64,000 nt of DNA from Campanula takesimana (lineage: Eukaryota > Streptophyta > Magnoliopsida > Asterales > Campanulaceae), in contig JAOWBW010001822.1 of assembly GCA_026119855.1 (NCBI GenBank), positions 1-64,000 on the forward strand. Reading direction: 5' to 3'. The position numbers and the translations under genes are program-made. A model generated the notes under the pieces. The model saw only the letters and a program-made list of their open reading frames with translations. It was not told the origin of the DNA and searched no databases. Below, one piece after another: positions 53,359 to 64,000 of this stretch (positions within the stretch are counted from its first letter, which is position 1; each line of letters opens with the position of its first letter).

Positions 53359-54572
53359 TGGGTAATTACAAACTTGGTCATTTGGATAATCGTCATATGC
53401 TCATTCAATTGTCCACCGATGCAGATTATCAACGTTTGTTCATGAAAGATGTGTGGTATGTTGATAGATTTCCTATGCGAACCCTTGCTTGGTCACCATC
53501 ATGGAGGCCGGAGCAGGAGTCTCCTATTGTCCCGGTTTGGGTTGGTTTTCCGGGACTACCAATTCATTTGATGAACAAACCTTTTTTATTTGCAGCAGCC
53601 TCTATGATTGGAACCCCTTTATCTCTTGACAAAGCCAGCGCTGAGCTTTCTAGAACTAGTATTGCTAATATTCTTATCCAAATTGATGCTACTAAGAAGC
53701 TCCCCCATGAGATTTTCATTGACTGTGAAGAAGATATGCTTGCCCGAGTTTTTTTTCAAAAGGTAGAGTATGACAATGTTCCTAAGTATTGCAAGCATTG
53801 CTTTTTCTTGGGTCATGATATTTCTGTTTGTCGAAAGCCCAATCCCTCTCTTAATGCCCAAAAGTCTGTATATCCTAATTCAAAACCTAATGATTCTAAA
53901 TCAGCCTTGCAAGTGGAGAAGGGTGAAAAGGTTTATGTTCCGAAGCAGGTTGAATCTAATCCTCCAAAGGTCGAATCTAGTAGTGGTGCGAAAATTGATG
54001 GTGTTGCTCAAGAAACTGAGGTTGTTGATCTCGATGGGGGGATTGTTCAATCTAATGAGCAGTCAGCCGGAAATGGTAGTGGTGATAAAATAAATGGGTC
54101 GGATACTGTGAGAGGTGGTGCTAGTAAACTCCCTTTTATGGCTAAGAGAGGACAACCTCTTCCAAAGGCAGTTCATAGGGCTCTTTCGAAGGCTAGTGAG
54201 GAAGCTTTTAATGCTACTAAGGATATCCCTTCAAATGAAAGTAATACTACAGCTTCTGAACAAGATGGTGGTACTACTATTAATTTGGATGTTGTTATTC
54301 AAAATATAGCCTCTCATAAAGCTCAAGCTGATAGTATTGGGGTGTCTGCGCAGATTGTGAATTCGGTTGAGATGGATCCTCTTACTAGTCCTTGCTTGAG
54401 GACTGAGGGGCTGAATCTCTCCCCTCGAGCCCCTCCTACTACTTCATTTGTTACTGAAATGGCTGGTTCTACTCCTTTTGCTCATATAGCCGATAGTAAG
54501 GCTGATGATGATGGCTTTACTAAGGTTATGTCGAAGAGGAATCGTAGCAGGTCTTCTTCTCCCCTTTCTTAA
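53358..54572 (+). pseudogene. LINE E2 ORF1, N-terminally truncated
   Basis: An open frame of 404 codons from the gypsy junction to TAA at 54570-54572. It holds the DUF4283-like region, the knuckle CKHCFFLGHDISVC, a Val/Glu/Ser-rich linker and the family tail RNRSRSSSPLS. It lacks roughly the first 130-150 residues found in LINE 1 and LINE 2. The ATG at 53358 arises from the junction and is not the native start. ORF2 begins about 42 bp later. Confidence 0.85.
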
Positions 54573-54613
54573 CTGCCTCGGGTATCTCTTATTCTGAATT
54601 TTATTGTTTTTAA

Positions 54614-56063
54614 TGGCTGCTATGATTTATTGGAATGTTAGAGGTATTGGTAATGGTGCTACTTTCAGACCTGTTAAAAGGCTGTTCCGTCTTCATGGTG
54701 CTTCCTTTTTTGCTATGTCTGAACCAAAAGTTGGTAATTTTCACCGTTGTACTATGTAAAGGAAGTTGGGTTGTGGAGGTAGTGTTGCGAATTGTAATGG
54801 TAAGATTTGGTCCTTCTGGAAGCATGGATTTGACTGCCATGTTATTGTTGATTCTGTTCAAGCGATTACGCTCCAAATTTCTCATGCTCTTTGGGAATCT
54901 CCTATTCATATAACTGTGGTTTATGCAAGCTGTAATAGATTTGATCGTCGGGAATTATGGGATTCTCTTATGGATTTCAGCTCTTGCACTACTCCTTGGA
55001 TGGTTATTGGTGACTTTAATTGTGTTTTGAATCAATCTGAAAAGGTTGGTGGCAAACCGATTAATAGAAGGGCGGTTCGAGAATTCTCTGACATGATTCT
55101 ATTCTCTGGGCTCATTGATGCTGGATTCTTAGGTAATTCTTTTACTTGGGTGGATAAACCTAGAGGTAAGCCTAATATTTATCAGCGGTTGGATAGAGCT
55201 CTTTATAATTCTCTATGGATGGATCATTTCCATATAACTTCTGTCACTCATCTTAATCGAACATGTTCTGATCATTTACCTCTTCTGGTTCAAGTTAGAG
55301 CCAGTCTCTAAAGGATCCTTTCATTTTCTTAATGTTTGGATTAAGCACAACTCCTTTCTTTCTGTGGTCGAAAAATCATGGAAGAATTATATGGATGGTA
55401 GGCCTATGGTTCGATTTGCTAAAAAGCTTGCCCGGCTTCGTAAACCTATTTCTGCATGGAATAAAGAGGTTTTTGGTCGAGTGGATTAACAGGTTCGGAA
55501 GGCTGAGGATGATGTCTGTCACAAGGAGTTGATTTTTCAGAATGATAGTTCGGATGCTAATAGGGCTGCCCTTAACTTGGCTCAAGCAAATCTTCTTGCG
55601 AGGCTGAAAGTTGAGGAGGATTTATGGCACCAAAAGGCAAATATCAAATGGCTTAAGGAGGGGAGATCGTAATACAAAGTTTTTTCACTCTTATGTGAAG
55701 AAAAAAAGGCAGCAGCTTCATATTCATCGCATTCAAGATCGTAATGGAATTTGGCTTCACGCTAAGGAGGATATTCAAGAGGAGGCTGTTTCCTTTTTCT
55801 CGGATCAGCTCCAATCCCCTCATGATATTCCTTCCGATGACATCTTGGATGTGATTCCAAGGCTGATTAATGATGACGATAATGATATGCTCACGGCTGT
55901 TCCGTCGTTAGATGATTTATTATTTGGTCTATGAATGAGCTAAGCGCTGCTGGTCCAGATGGTTTTAATGGGGTTTTTATAGGAGTTGCTGGGATATTAT
56001 CAAGGATGACCTTTATAGAGCCATTAAGGAATTCTTTTCAGGTTTTCCTTTGCCAAGAAGCTG
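54614..56063 (+). pseudogene. LINE E2 ORF2, first part
   Basis: Starts near 54614 with MAAMIYWNVRGIGNGA, the LINE ORF2 opening. A TAG near 54759 follows SEPKVGNFHRC, then the endonuclease is open to 55311 (VIGDFNCVLNQ, CSDHLPLLV). The same shifts as in E1 follow at 55311 and about 55668, with a TAA at about 55488 and a small deletion at about 55917 in DDL..IIW. It stops at 56063 where LINE C is inserted and resumes at 59670. Confidence 0.85.
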
Positions 56064-59000
56064 AACATTTGGTTAAAACATAACTCATTTGCTGATCTTG
56101 TTACAAAATCGTGGAATTCTTCAATGGATGGAAGACCTATGGTTTGCTTTGCTAAGAAGCTTGGTAGATTAAGGAAAGATATCTCAGTTTGGAATAAGCA
56201 AGTTTTTGGGAGAGTGGATCAACAAGTTAAGAATGCGGAGGATGAGGTTTTATATCGTAAGCCCAATACCAGACCGTTGCAAATGAGGATACTAGAGTTG
56301 CTCTTAGTCTTGCACAAGCACATTTACTTTCTACTTTAAAGATGGAGGAGGATCTATGGGCTCAAAAAGCAAATCTGAATTGGCTTAAATCAGGTGATCG
56401 GAATACTAAGTTTTTTCATGCTATGGTTAAAAAGAAGCTTCAGAAGTTGTTCATCCATAAAATTAAAAATAGTCATGGTGATTGGATTACGGATCAAAAG
56501 GACATCAAAGAATAGGCGGTTAGGTTTTATTCAGAGCAGCTACAAGGTCAGGTTCAAATTCCTTCTGATGATTTCTCCTTCTTAATCCTGAGGCTTATTA
56601 ATGAAGATGACAATACTATGCTTACGGCTGTCCCTACCATGGCAGAAATAAAAGAAGTTGTGTTCAGTTTGAATGGTCAAAGTGCGGCGGGTCCAGATGG
56701 GTTTACGGGTGAATTTTATAAAGGTTGTTGGGATATTATCAAGGAGGATCTTTACCGTGCAGTGGGGGATTTCTTTTCGGGATTCCAAATGCCAAGAAGT
56801 TGGACAAGCACTTTAATTGTAACAATTCCGAAGGTGGCCTCCCCTTCCTCTTTCTCCGAGCTTAGACCTATAAGCCTATGTAACTTCTGCAATAAAGTGA
56901 TTACTAAGCTCCTTACGTGCAGGCTCACTCATATCCTTCCCCGTATTATATCGCCGCAGCAAAGTGGCTTCGTTAAAGGTAGATTAATTCATGAAAATAT
57001 TCTGTTGGCTCAGGAGGTTATGCAATCGATAAATAAGAAGGTTAGGGGTTCTAATGTGGCTCTCAAACTTGATATGGCGAAAGCTTACGATCGGTTGTCC
57101 TGGTTTGGGGTCAAAGTCATGAGATTGTTTGGCTTCAATGAGGTATGGATTGATATTATCTATCGCTGCATATCAAACAGTTGGTTTTCTATTCTTATTA
57201 ATGGTGAGAGTTGTGGTTTCTTTTCATCATCCCGGGGTTTACGACAAGGAGATCCTTTATCTCCTTATTAATTTATTATTGCTGCAGAGATGATGAGTCG
57301 AGGGTTAAATCATCTTCACACGGTTCACCCCAGTTATAGATACCGTATTCATGTTAACACGCCTCTGATTACCCATCTAGCTTACGCGGATGATGTCTTA
57401 ATTTTTTGTAATGGTTCGAAAACTTCTATGGAGAGTCATATGAAATATTTAGAATGGTATCAAAGGTTTTCTGGACAACTTGTCAATATTCAGAAATCCG
57501 GTTTTATCACGGGTCAGAACAATGATAGAGATGATTTAGTGACTGAAACTACTGGATTTGTCAAGCAAAACCTCCCTTTGACTTACCTTGGCTGCCCTAT
57601 ATATACGGGACGGAAGAAAATTAGTTTGTTTGATCCTCTTATTCATCGAATGGAGGGAAGACTTGAATCTTGGAAAGGTAAGATTATGTCTTTTGGAGCC
57701 AAGTTAACTTTAATTAAGTCCTGTCTTGCTGCAACTCCGCTGTACTATCTGACTCTTATTGACCCGCCTAAGAGTGTGATCAAGAATATGGAAAAAATCA
57801 TAGCCCATTTTTTCTAGAGTAATTCGGATGGAGAAAAGAAATGTCATTGGCTTTCTTGGGATAAAATGAGTTGGCCAATAGAAGAGGGTGGTTTGGGCAT
57901 TCGGAAATTTGAAGATATTGCTTCTGCTTTTGCTATGAAGTTATGGTGGCGTCTTCGAACCACTGATTCCTTATGGTGTCAACTTATGCTTGCAAAATAT
58001 TGTTGGAATATTCATCCAATGGATGCTTCCAGCACCTCCTACTCCTCCCATATTTGGAAGAGAATGATTGCAGCGAAACCTTGGGTTGAAGAAAGGCTTG
58101 CTTGGCGTATTGGGAAAGGGTAGCTAACTATTCATGAGAATTGGATTGATGGTGCTATGGGACCCCTCCCTTTTGAGCATGCAGAGATCTCTACTTTATT
58201 TGAAAACGGGCAGCCCAGGAATGAATTTATTCGAGAAAATTATGGATCCCAATTACTGGATTTAATTCACTCTCACTCTATCTCCCCGACGGATGCTCCG
58301 GACGTCCCTATATGGAAACCTTCCACCTCTGGTAAATTCTCTGTTAGCTCGGCTTGGAAGGAATGTAGATCTTCTAAGGTACGCTCTTCTATATTCTCCT
58401 TTTGTTGGAATAAATTTATACCTACCAAAATTTCGGTATTCCTGTGGCGAGTTTTACATGGGGGCATTCCCACAGATGACATGGTTCAAAAAAGGGGCAT
58501 TCTCTTGGCCTCAAAATGTGAATGTTGTGTTCACCCTTGCAAAGAAACCATTACTCATGCCCTTATAAATGGCGATATTGCTTGGTCTGTTTGGATGTTT
58601 TTTAGCAACCTTTGTGGCATTAATTTACATAGGGGCACTATGAACCAAATTTTGGTGCGATGGTGGATTGGTATTGATGACCATAAAGCTAATGTCATAC
58701 ATTGGTTAACTCGTATTCTCCCGGCCATTATTTCCTGGGAATTGTGGATTGCTCGTAATAAGTGCAGATTTGAAGGGACTCCTATGACCTATGGCTCGAT
58801 TGTCTACAAAGTAAAAGAGCATATTACATCTATTGCCTCCTCTTTCTCCCTTTCTTTTCCATGGTCGTATGATGAGAGAAATATTCTGGATTATTTTAAG
58901 CTTGGTATCAAATCATACTTGGCTCCGAAAATCAGATTGGTTGAATGGATCCCACAGAGTAATGGTGTTGTTAAGATTAATACAGATGGCGTGTCTAGGG

Positions 59001-59450
59001 GTAATCCTGGAATTGCAGCGGATGGAGGTGTTTTTAGAAACCACAACGGAGATTTTCTTTTCGGATTTGCTAGTTTTTATGGTCAAGAGTCCAATATGGT
59101 AGCCGAGGCTTTGGCTGCTAGGGATGGCCTACAAAAGGCATGGATTCGAGGATATCATCAAGTTTGGCTAGAACTTGACTCCCAAGTTCTTATGCGCATT
59201 ATTACTCGGGTCTATCATATTCCTTGGTCGATATGGTACATTATTGCTCACATTCATCGGTTAATGGACATCATGGAGGTTCAGGTCACTCATGTTCTTC
59301 GCGAAGGAAATGGAGTTGCGGATGGTCTAGCAAATATGGCTGCGGATGAGAAAAGGAATTCTGAGTTATTGCACGTCATGATCTCCCTCACCAATGTAAA
59401 GGTTTCCTTGCATTGGATAAGAATAGGATCCCTTACTTCAGGCATAATTA
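56064..59450 (+). pseudogene. LINE C ORF2: RT, zf-RVT, RNase H
   Basis: Motifs in order: GRPMVCFAKKLGRLRKD, RT with GQSAAGPDGFTGEFY, LDMAKAYDRLSW, LRQGDPLSPY and YADDVLIFC, then zf-RVT (CECCVHPCKETITHALINGD) and RNase H (INTDGVSRGNPG, AEALAARDG, LELDSQVL, EGNGVADGLAN). Lesions: shifts near 56265 and 56340, TAG near 56515, TAA at about 57270, TAG at 57815-57817 (Trp in LINE 2), TAG at 58121-58123, and a shift near 59375. All four RNase H acidic residues remain. The number of stops makes it older than LINE 1 or LINE 2. Confidence 0.88.
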
Positions 59451-59669
59451 GTCTATGGCTAGATTTTTGTATAGGCTTTTTGCTAATTTTTGTAGCTGCC
59501 CTTCCCTTTATTGTAGAGTATCTTACAACTTGTGTAAGAACTCCCCCCTAGTCTTTTTCTATTTGGTGGTTGAGGTTGTCATGTCCCCCACCATGTTTGT
59601 ATTTTTCCTTTTCATTTAATAAAATCTAGGGAGGTACCGTCCTCCTTTCGCCAAAAAAAAAAAAAAAAA
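56064..59669 (+). mobile_element. LINE C, truncated L1 inserted in LINE E2
   Basis: Begins between endonuclease and RT (NIWLKHNSF-like start) and ends with 3' UTR, stem-loop and a 17-base poly(A) at 59653-59669. Comparison with E1 shows that 57 bp of target (49266-49322 in E1) are missing at the site, and no target duplication is present. This is an insertion with a target deletion. Confidence 0.9.
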
Positions 59670-61259
59670 GATGCATCTGATTAGCCTTTGCAATTTTTCT
59701 AACAAAATTGTTACTAAGCTCCTCAATTCTCGGCTTGCTACAATTCTCCCTCGTATTATTTCCCCTCAACAAAGCGGTTTTGTGAAAGGGCAATTAATTC
59801 ATGAAAATGTCCTTTTAGCGCAATAGCTTATGCACTCTCTACGGAAAAAAGTGAGAGGGACAAATGTCAGCCTTAAATTGGACATGGCCAAAGCCTATGA
59901 CCGGATATCCTGGTTTGACTTGATTAAAGTGATGAAAAGGTTTGGATTCTCTGAAATTTGGAATGATCTAATTTTTTGATGCATATCTTCTTGCTGGTTT
60001 TCTATGCTTGTGAATGGGGAAAGCTCTGGTTTTTTTCATTCATCTCGTGGCCTTCGTCAAGGAGACCCTATTTCCCCGACTCTTTTTATTATTGCAGCTG
60101 AGGTGTTGAGTAGAGGGTTAAATCAGCTTCATTCAGATTTCCCCCAATATCGCTACCGTGCCCACATTCATACTCCTATGATTTCCCATCTTTCTTATGC
60201 TGACGACATAATTATTTTTTGTAACGGGTCTAAAGACTCGTTGGAGGCTCATATGAGGTGTTTAAATTGGTACCAAAATTTTTCGGGTCAGCTTGTCAAT
60301 ACAAGGAAGTCTTGTTTTATTACTGGGAAAATTGACGATGTCCGGGATGACATTATTATGGCTGCTACGTCCTTTGAAAAGAAAACCCTTCCTATCAATT
60401 ACCTTGGCTGCCCTCTTTATGTCGGGAGGAAAACGATTTCTTTATTTGATTCAGTTCTCCAAAAAATGGCTGCTCGGCTTGCTACTTGGCAAGGGAAGAT
60501 TCTCTCGTTTGAGGCCAAGTTAACTCTTATTTAGTCATGTCTTCAAGCTATCCCTATCTACTATATTTCTTTGGTGGAACCCCCTAAAGGGGTGTTTAAA
60601 GCTATGTACCGTCTCATTGCTAACTTCTTTTGGAGTAATGAAGAAGGTCAAAAGAAATGTCATTGGGTTAATAAGGATCTTATGTTTCGGCCTACCGATG
60701 AGGGTGGCCTTGGTCTCCGTCATTTTGAGGATATTTTTATGGCATTCGCCATGAAGATTTGGTGGCGTTTTAGAAGCTCTTCTTCCCTATGGGCTGATTT
60801 TTTGAATGATAAATACTGTTTTGGTACCCACCCTATGGATGCGGATAAACCTTCCTTCGCTTCTCATATAAGCAAAGGATATTGTTGAAGGTCTTATCAT
60901 TTGGAGAATTGGGCAGGGTTCTATTTCGATTCATGAGCAATGGATGGAGGGGGTTCGGCCTAATATTCCTGGGGACCACATTGAATTCTCTTCTTTATTT
61001 GCTGATGGGCTACCCAGTCTAGAGTTCATTCAGAATAATTATGGCATGCATGTTCTTCAATTAATTCAGCACCAAAATATTGTTCTTTCTGACGACCCGG
61101 ATTGCCCTTTTTGGACTCCTTCTCCTAAAGGTCAGTTTTCTATATCTTCGGCATGGAAAGTTTGTCGAAAGAAGTTTCACCATAGCCCTATTTTTGAGTT
61201 TTGTTGGAACAAGGTGATTCCAACTAAGATTTCTATTTTTCTATGGAGAATGTTGCATA
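59670..61259 (+). pseudogene. LINE E2 ORF2, second part
   Basis: Resumes at the RT motif after LINE C and matches E1 from 49323 to about 50930. Stops at about 59824 (CAA elsewhere, now TAG) and 59980 (CGA to TGA) precede an open stretch 60004-60534 with LRQGDPISPTLF and YADDIIIFC. Another TAG lies at 60532-60534, and a small deletion near 60870 shifts the frame. The copy ends where LINE G begins, so zf-RVT and RNase H are lost. Confidence 0.88.
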
Positions 61260-61260
61260 T

Positions 61261-64000
61261 ATTTTTTTTTTTGGCGAAAGGAGGGAGGTACCTCCCTAGA
61301 TTTTATTAATAAAGCTCAAAAATACAAACATGGTGGGGGACATGACAACCTCAACCACCAAGAATGAAAAACTAGGGAGGAGGCCTTATACATGCCATAA
61401 GGTCCTCTACAAAGTAGGGAGGGATAACTAGAGAACATAGAAATTAAATTATACAAATATCTAGCCATTAGAAAACAAAACTAGTGAGAACGAATATGAG
61501 GAAACCGAGACTTGTCCAAAACCAAACAGCCCTTACACTTGAGGGGGAGATCATTAAGGGAGCTGAAAATCAGATTTCTCTCTTGGTCCGCAGCTATGTT
61601 TGCCAAACCATCCGCAACACCATTACCTTCTCGAAGAATATGAGTAACCCGAACCTCCATTTGTCCCATAAGACGATGAATGTGAGCTATGATATACCAG
61701 ATTTCCCACGGAATATGATACTCTCTAACAATAATACGCATCAAAACTTGAGAATCAACTTCCAGCCAAATATTTTGATAACCACGAGCTTGGGCAATCA
61801 TAAGACCCTCTCTAGCTGCTAGAGCCCCGGCCATTAAATTAGAATGGTGCCCATAAAAGGAAGAGAAACCGTAGATAAAATTACCATTATGATCTCGAAA
61901 AATCCCACCACCGGATGCGATGCCCGGATTACCTCTAGCAACTCCGTCCGTGTTAAGCTTAACTTCATTAAAGAGAGGGCAGTCCCAATAAATTAAACGG
62001 ATAGGCGGAGGGGTATAAGGTTTCGGATTCAAACAAAAAGCCTCCACAATTGAATCATTACCTAAGTCTATAGGGAAAGAAAGGGAGAACGCAGAGGCAA
62101 TGAGAGTCACATGATTTCTAACCTTGTGAATGACTAAATTGGGGCACATCATATTTCCTTCAAATCTTCTTTTATTCCGAGCACACCATAATTCCCACAT
62201 GAGAAGAGTTGGGAGAATACGAGTCAACCAATTGGAAACACTTGAGGCCGAGTGTGATGAGCCTTGCCACCAGCTTATAAGGTCTTGATGCAAGCTGCCC
62301 CAAAACATCCGAATACCACAAACACCACTAAAATAACCCCACACGGTTTTAGCCACCTCCCCATAAAGCAGAATATGAGATGTCGATTCCTCCTTAGCCA
62401 TTAGACAGCAATCACACTTGGACGCCATATGAATGCCCCGAGATTTAATTCTATCATCAGTTGGAAGGCCCTTATGCAATGCCCTCCAAAGAAAAACCGA
62501 AATCTTTTTTGGAACATGCTTATTCCAGCAAGAAGAATAGACCACTGATTTGGCTCTAGAGTCTCGGCATTCTTTCCAAGCAGAATTTATCGAGAATTTA
62601 CCCGAAGGAGAGGGTATCCAAATGGGAACATCTGGACTATCCGTAAGAGCTATATGTTGAGTCTGAATGAGGTGAAGGAGCTGAGAACCATACATATCCC
62701 GGATGTAATTTGTTCAGGGCTGACCATCAACAAAAAGAGAGGAGATAAACGAGTGATCAAAAGGCAGCTGCCCAACATCACCATCTAACCAATGCTCATG
62801 AATTGTGAGATCTCCCCTACCAACTCGCCAAGCCAAGCGAGCCTCCACCAGATTTTTTGCCTTGATCATTCTTTTCCATGTGTGAGATGCAACCGAGGTC
62901 ATAATGGCATCCATAGGATGAATATTCCTGCAATATTTTGCCAACATAAGAGTGCTCCATAGAGAGTCATTACAGCGGAATCTCCACCATAATTTCATAG
63001 CACACGCCATAGAAACATCCTCAAATCTGCGAAGACCTAAGCCACCCTCTTCAATAGGCCAACACATTTTATTCCAAGAAAGCCAATGACATTTTTGATC
63101 TCCATCCTTAGAGCTCCAAAAGAAGTGAACAATAATCTTTTCCATGGCATGAATAATGCCTTTCGGGAGGTCCATAATGGAAATATAATAAAGAGGAATG
63201 GCAGCGAGACAAGATTGAATTAGTGAAAGCTTTGCTCCAAAAGAGAGTATTTTACCTTTCCAAGATGCAAGACGATTTTCCATTTTCTGGAGAATAAAAT
63301 GAAAAATACTAAGCTTCTTTCTTCCCGTGTATAAGGGGCAACCCAAATACTTAAGAGGGAGATCTTTCTTCACGAAACCAGTAATGGCGGCAATATCATC
63401 CTCTCTATTATTATTCTTCCCCATAATGAAGCAAGACTTATGAATGTTGACAAGTTGTCCCGAGAATTTTTGATACCAATCCAAGTAATGCATGTGCCTT
63501 TCTAAAGAGTTTTTCGACCCATTGCAAAAAATAATCACATCATCAGCATACACTAGATGAGATATCATAGGAGTACCAATATGAATACGGAATCTGAATT
63601 GGGGGACCACCGTATGAAGGTGATTAAGACCTCGAGACATCATCTCAGTAGCAATAATGAATAAATATGGAGAAAGAGGATCACCTTGACGAAGACCTCT
63701 CGAAGAATGGAAAAATCCACTACTTTCACCATTTATAAGAACCGAAAACCAGCAATTAGATATACACCTGTAAATCAAGTCTATCCATGTCTCGCTGAAA
63801 CCAAATTGTCTCATTACCTTGATAAGCCCGAACCAAGAAAGCCGGTCATAGGCTTTTGCCATGTCTAACTTTAGAGCCACATTCGAACCTCTCACCTTCT
63901 TATCAATGGATTGCAGAATTTCTTGGGCTATGAGAACATTTTCATGGATAAGACGACCTTGAACAAAACCACTTTGTTGAGGAGAGATAATACAATGAAG
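61261..64000 (-). mobile_element. LINE G, L1 running off the right edge
   Basis: The poly(A) is seen as T's at 61262-61272, then the 3' UTR with the common stem-loops (61273-61480). The element continues beyond 64000, so its 5' end and target duplication cannot be checked. Confidence 0.92.
61481..64000 (-). pseudogene. LINE G ORF2, RT to RNase H (one stop, RNase H Glu lost)
   Basis: The frame is open from the window edge to 62714, then has a single TGA at about 62711-62713 (family members have Arg: QPR.., so CGA to TGA is likely), then is open to 61481. RT: QQSGFVQGRLIHENV, LDMAKAYDRLSW, LRQGDPLSPYLF, YADDVIIFC. zf-RVT: CDCCLMAKEESTSHILLYGE. RNase H: LNTDGVARGNPG, then LMAGALAAREG where the others read MVAEALAARDG, so the second catalytic acid (Glu) is Gly here; LEVDSQVL and EGNGVADGLAN follow. 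RNase H should be inactive even without the stop. Confidence 0.9.

Larger units (their letters stand above)
45795..61259 (+). repeat. Direct duplication of the gypsy-2/LINE E composite
   Basis: 45795 to about 50930 is repeated as 52217-56063 plus 59670-61259, near-identical apart from a roughly 400-bp deletion in copy one, a 57-bp loss and the LINE C insertion in copy two, and point changes. Both copies contain the same gypsy/LINE junction and the same early frameshifts. An assembly artefact is possible, but private differences on both sides argue for two real copies. Confidence 0.85.

Noticed and set aside
1..64000. Host gene, tRNA, rRNA or microRNA locus
   Set aside because: I scanned for conserved motifs and found only retroelement sequence; short unassigned stretches show no support for a gene.

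Overview
This window is plant nuclear DNA, probably from a eudicot, and consists almost entirely of nested retrotransposons. I see no ordinary host gene, rRNA, tRNA or CRISPR array. Three things point to a plant: a chromodomain Ty3/gypsy element with an initiator-tRNA-Met primer site; a Ty1/copia element with an extra spliced ORF after pol, in the SIRE/Maximus style; and a crowd of plant-type L1 LINEs whose ORF2 ends in an RNase H domain. The species cannot be read from the sequence. Many ORF breaks and LTR differences are one-base changes in homopolymer runs, so some frameshifts may be assembly errors.

Layout from the left. 2-9766 is a complete Tekay/Del-like gypsy element (gypsy-1): two LTRs of about 2.1 kb, primer site, polypurine tract, and broken gag, PR, RT, RNase H, integrase and chromodomain. 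Between the primer site and the gag remnant it carries a coiled-coil/AT-hook ORF and a roughly 33-bp-periodic array of small hairpins; a related array lies in each LTR. 9767-9924 is a reverse-strand LINE scrap. 9925-20400 is LINE A (+), which has an internal 470-bp tandem duplication and is split by LINE 1 (-, 10910-17032) with a perfect 18-bp target duplication. 20661-21064 is a short truncated LINE.

21448-35041 is the copia element, read on the minus strand: extra ORF (21448-24015), RNase H and RT, integrase and protease, gag, primer site (30303-30314), then part of its 5' LTR. That LTR was hit by LINE B (+, 30686-34812), which itself holds a truncated LINE (-, 31109-33000). LINE D (-, 35042-37347) also entered the LTR. 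LINE D is cut by a second gypsy LTR (gypsy-2, 37348-45542), which contains a nearly intact 6.1-kb LINE 2 (-, 38140-44226).

From 45653 gypsy-2 gag and protease run directly into a LINE ORF1/ORF2 (LINE E1). This gypsy/LINE chimera occurs a second time from about 52217 (E2), so the composite was duplicated. E2 is interrupted by LINE C (+, 56064-69 bp short of 59740, ending at 59669) and by LINE G (-, 61261 to the window edge). Functionally, the LINEs encode an RNA-binding ORF1 protein and an endonuclease/RT/RNase H ORF2 protein that copy by target-primed reverse transcription. Every LINE 3' end seen carries the same two small stem-loops before the poly(A), a plausible shared template signal.
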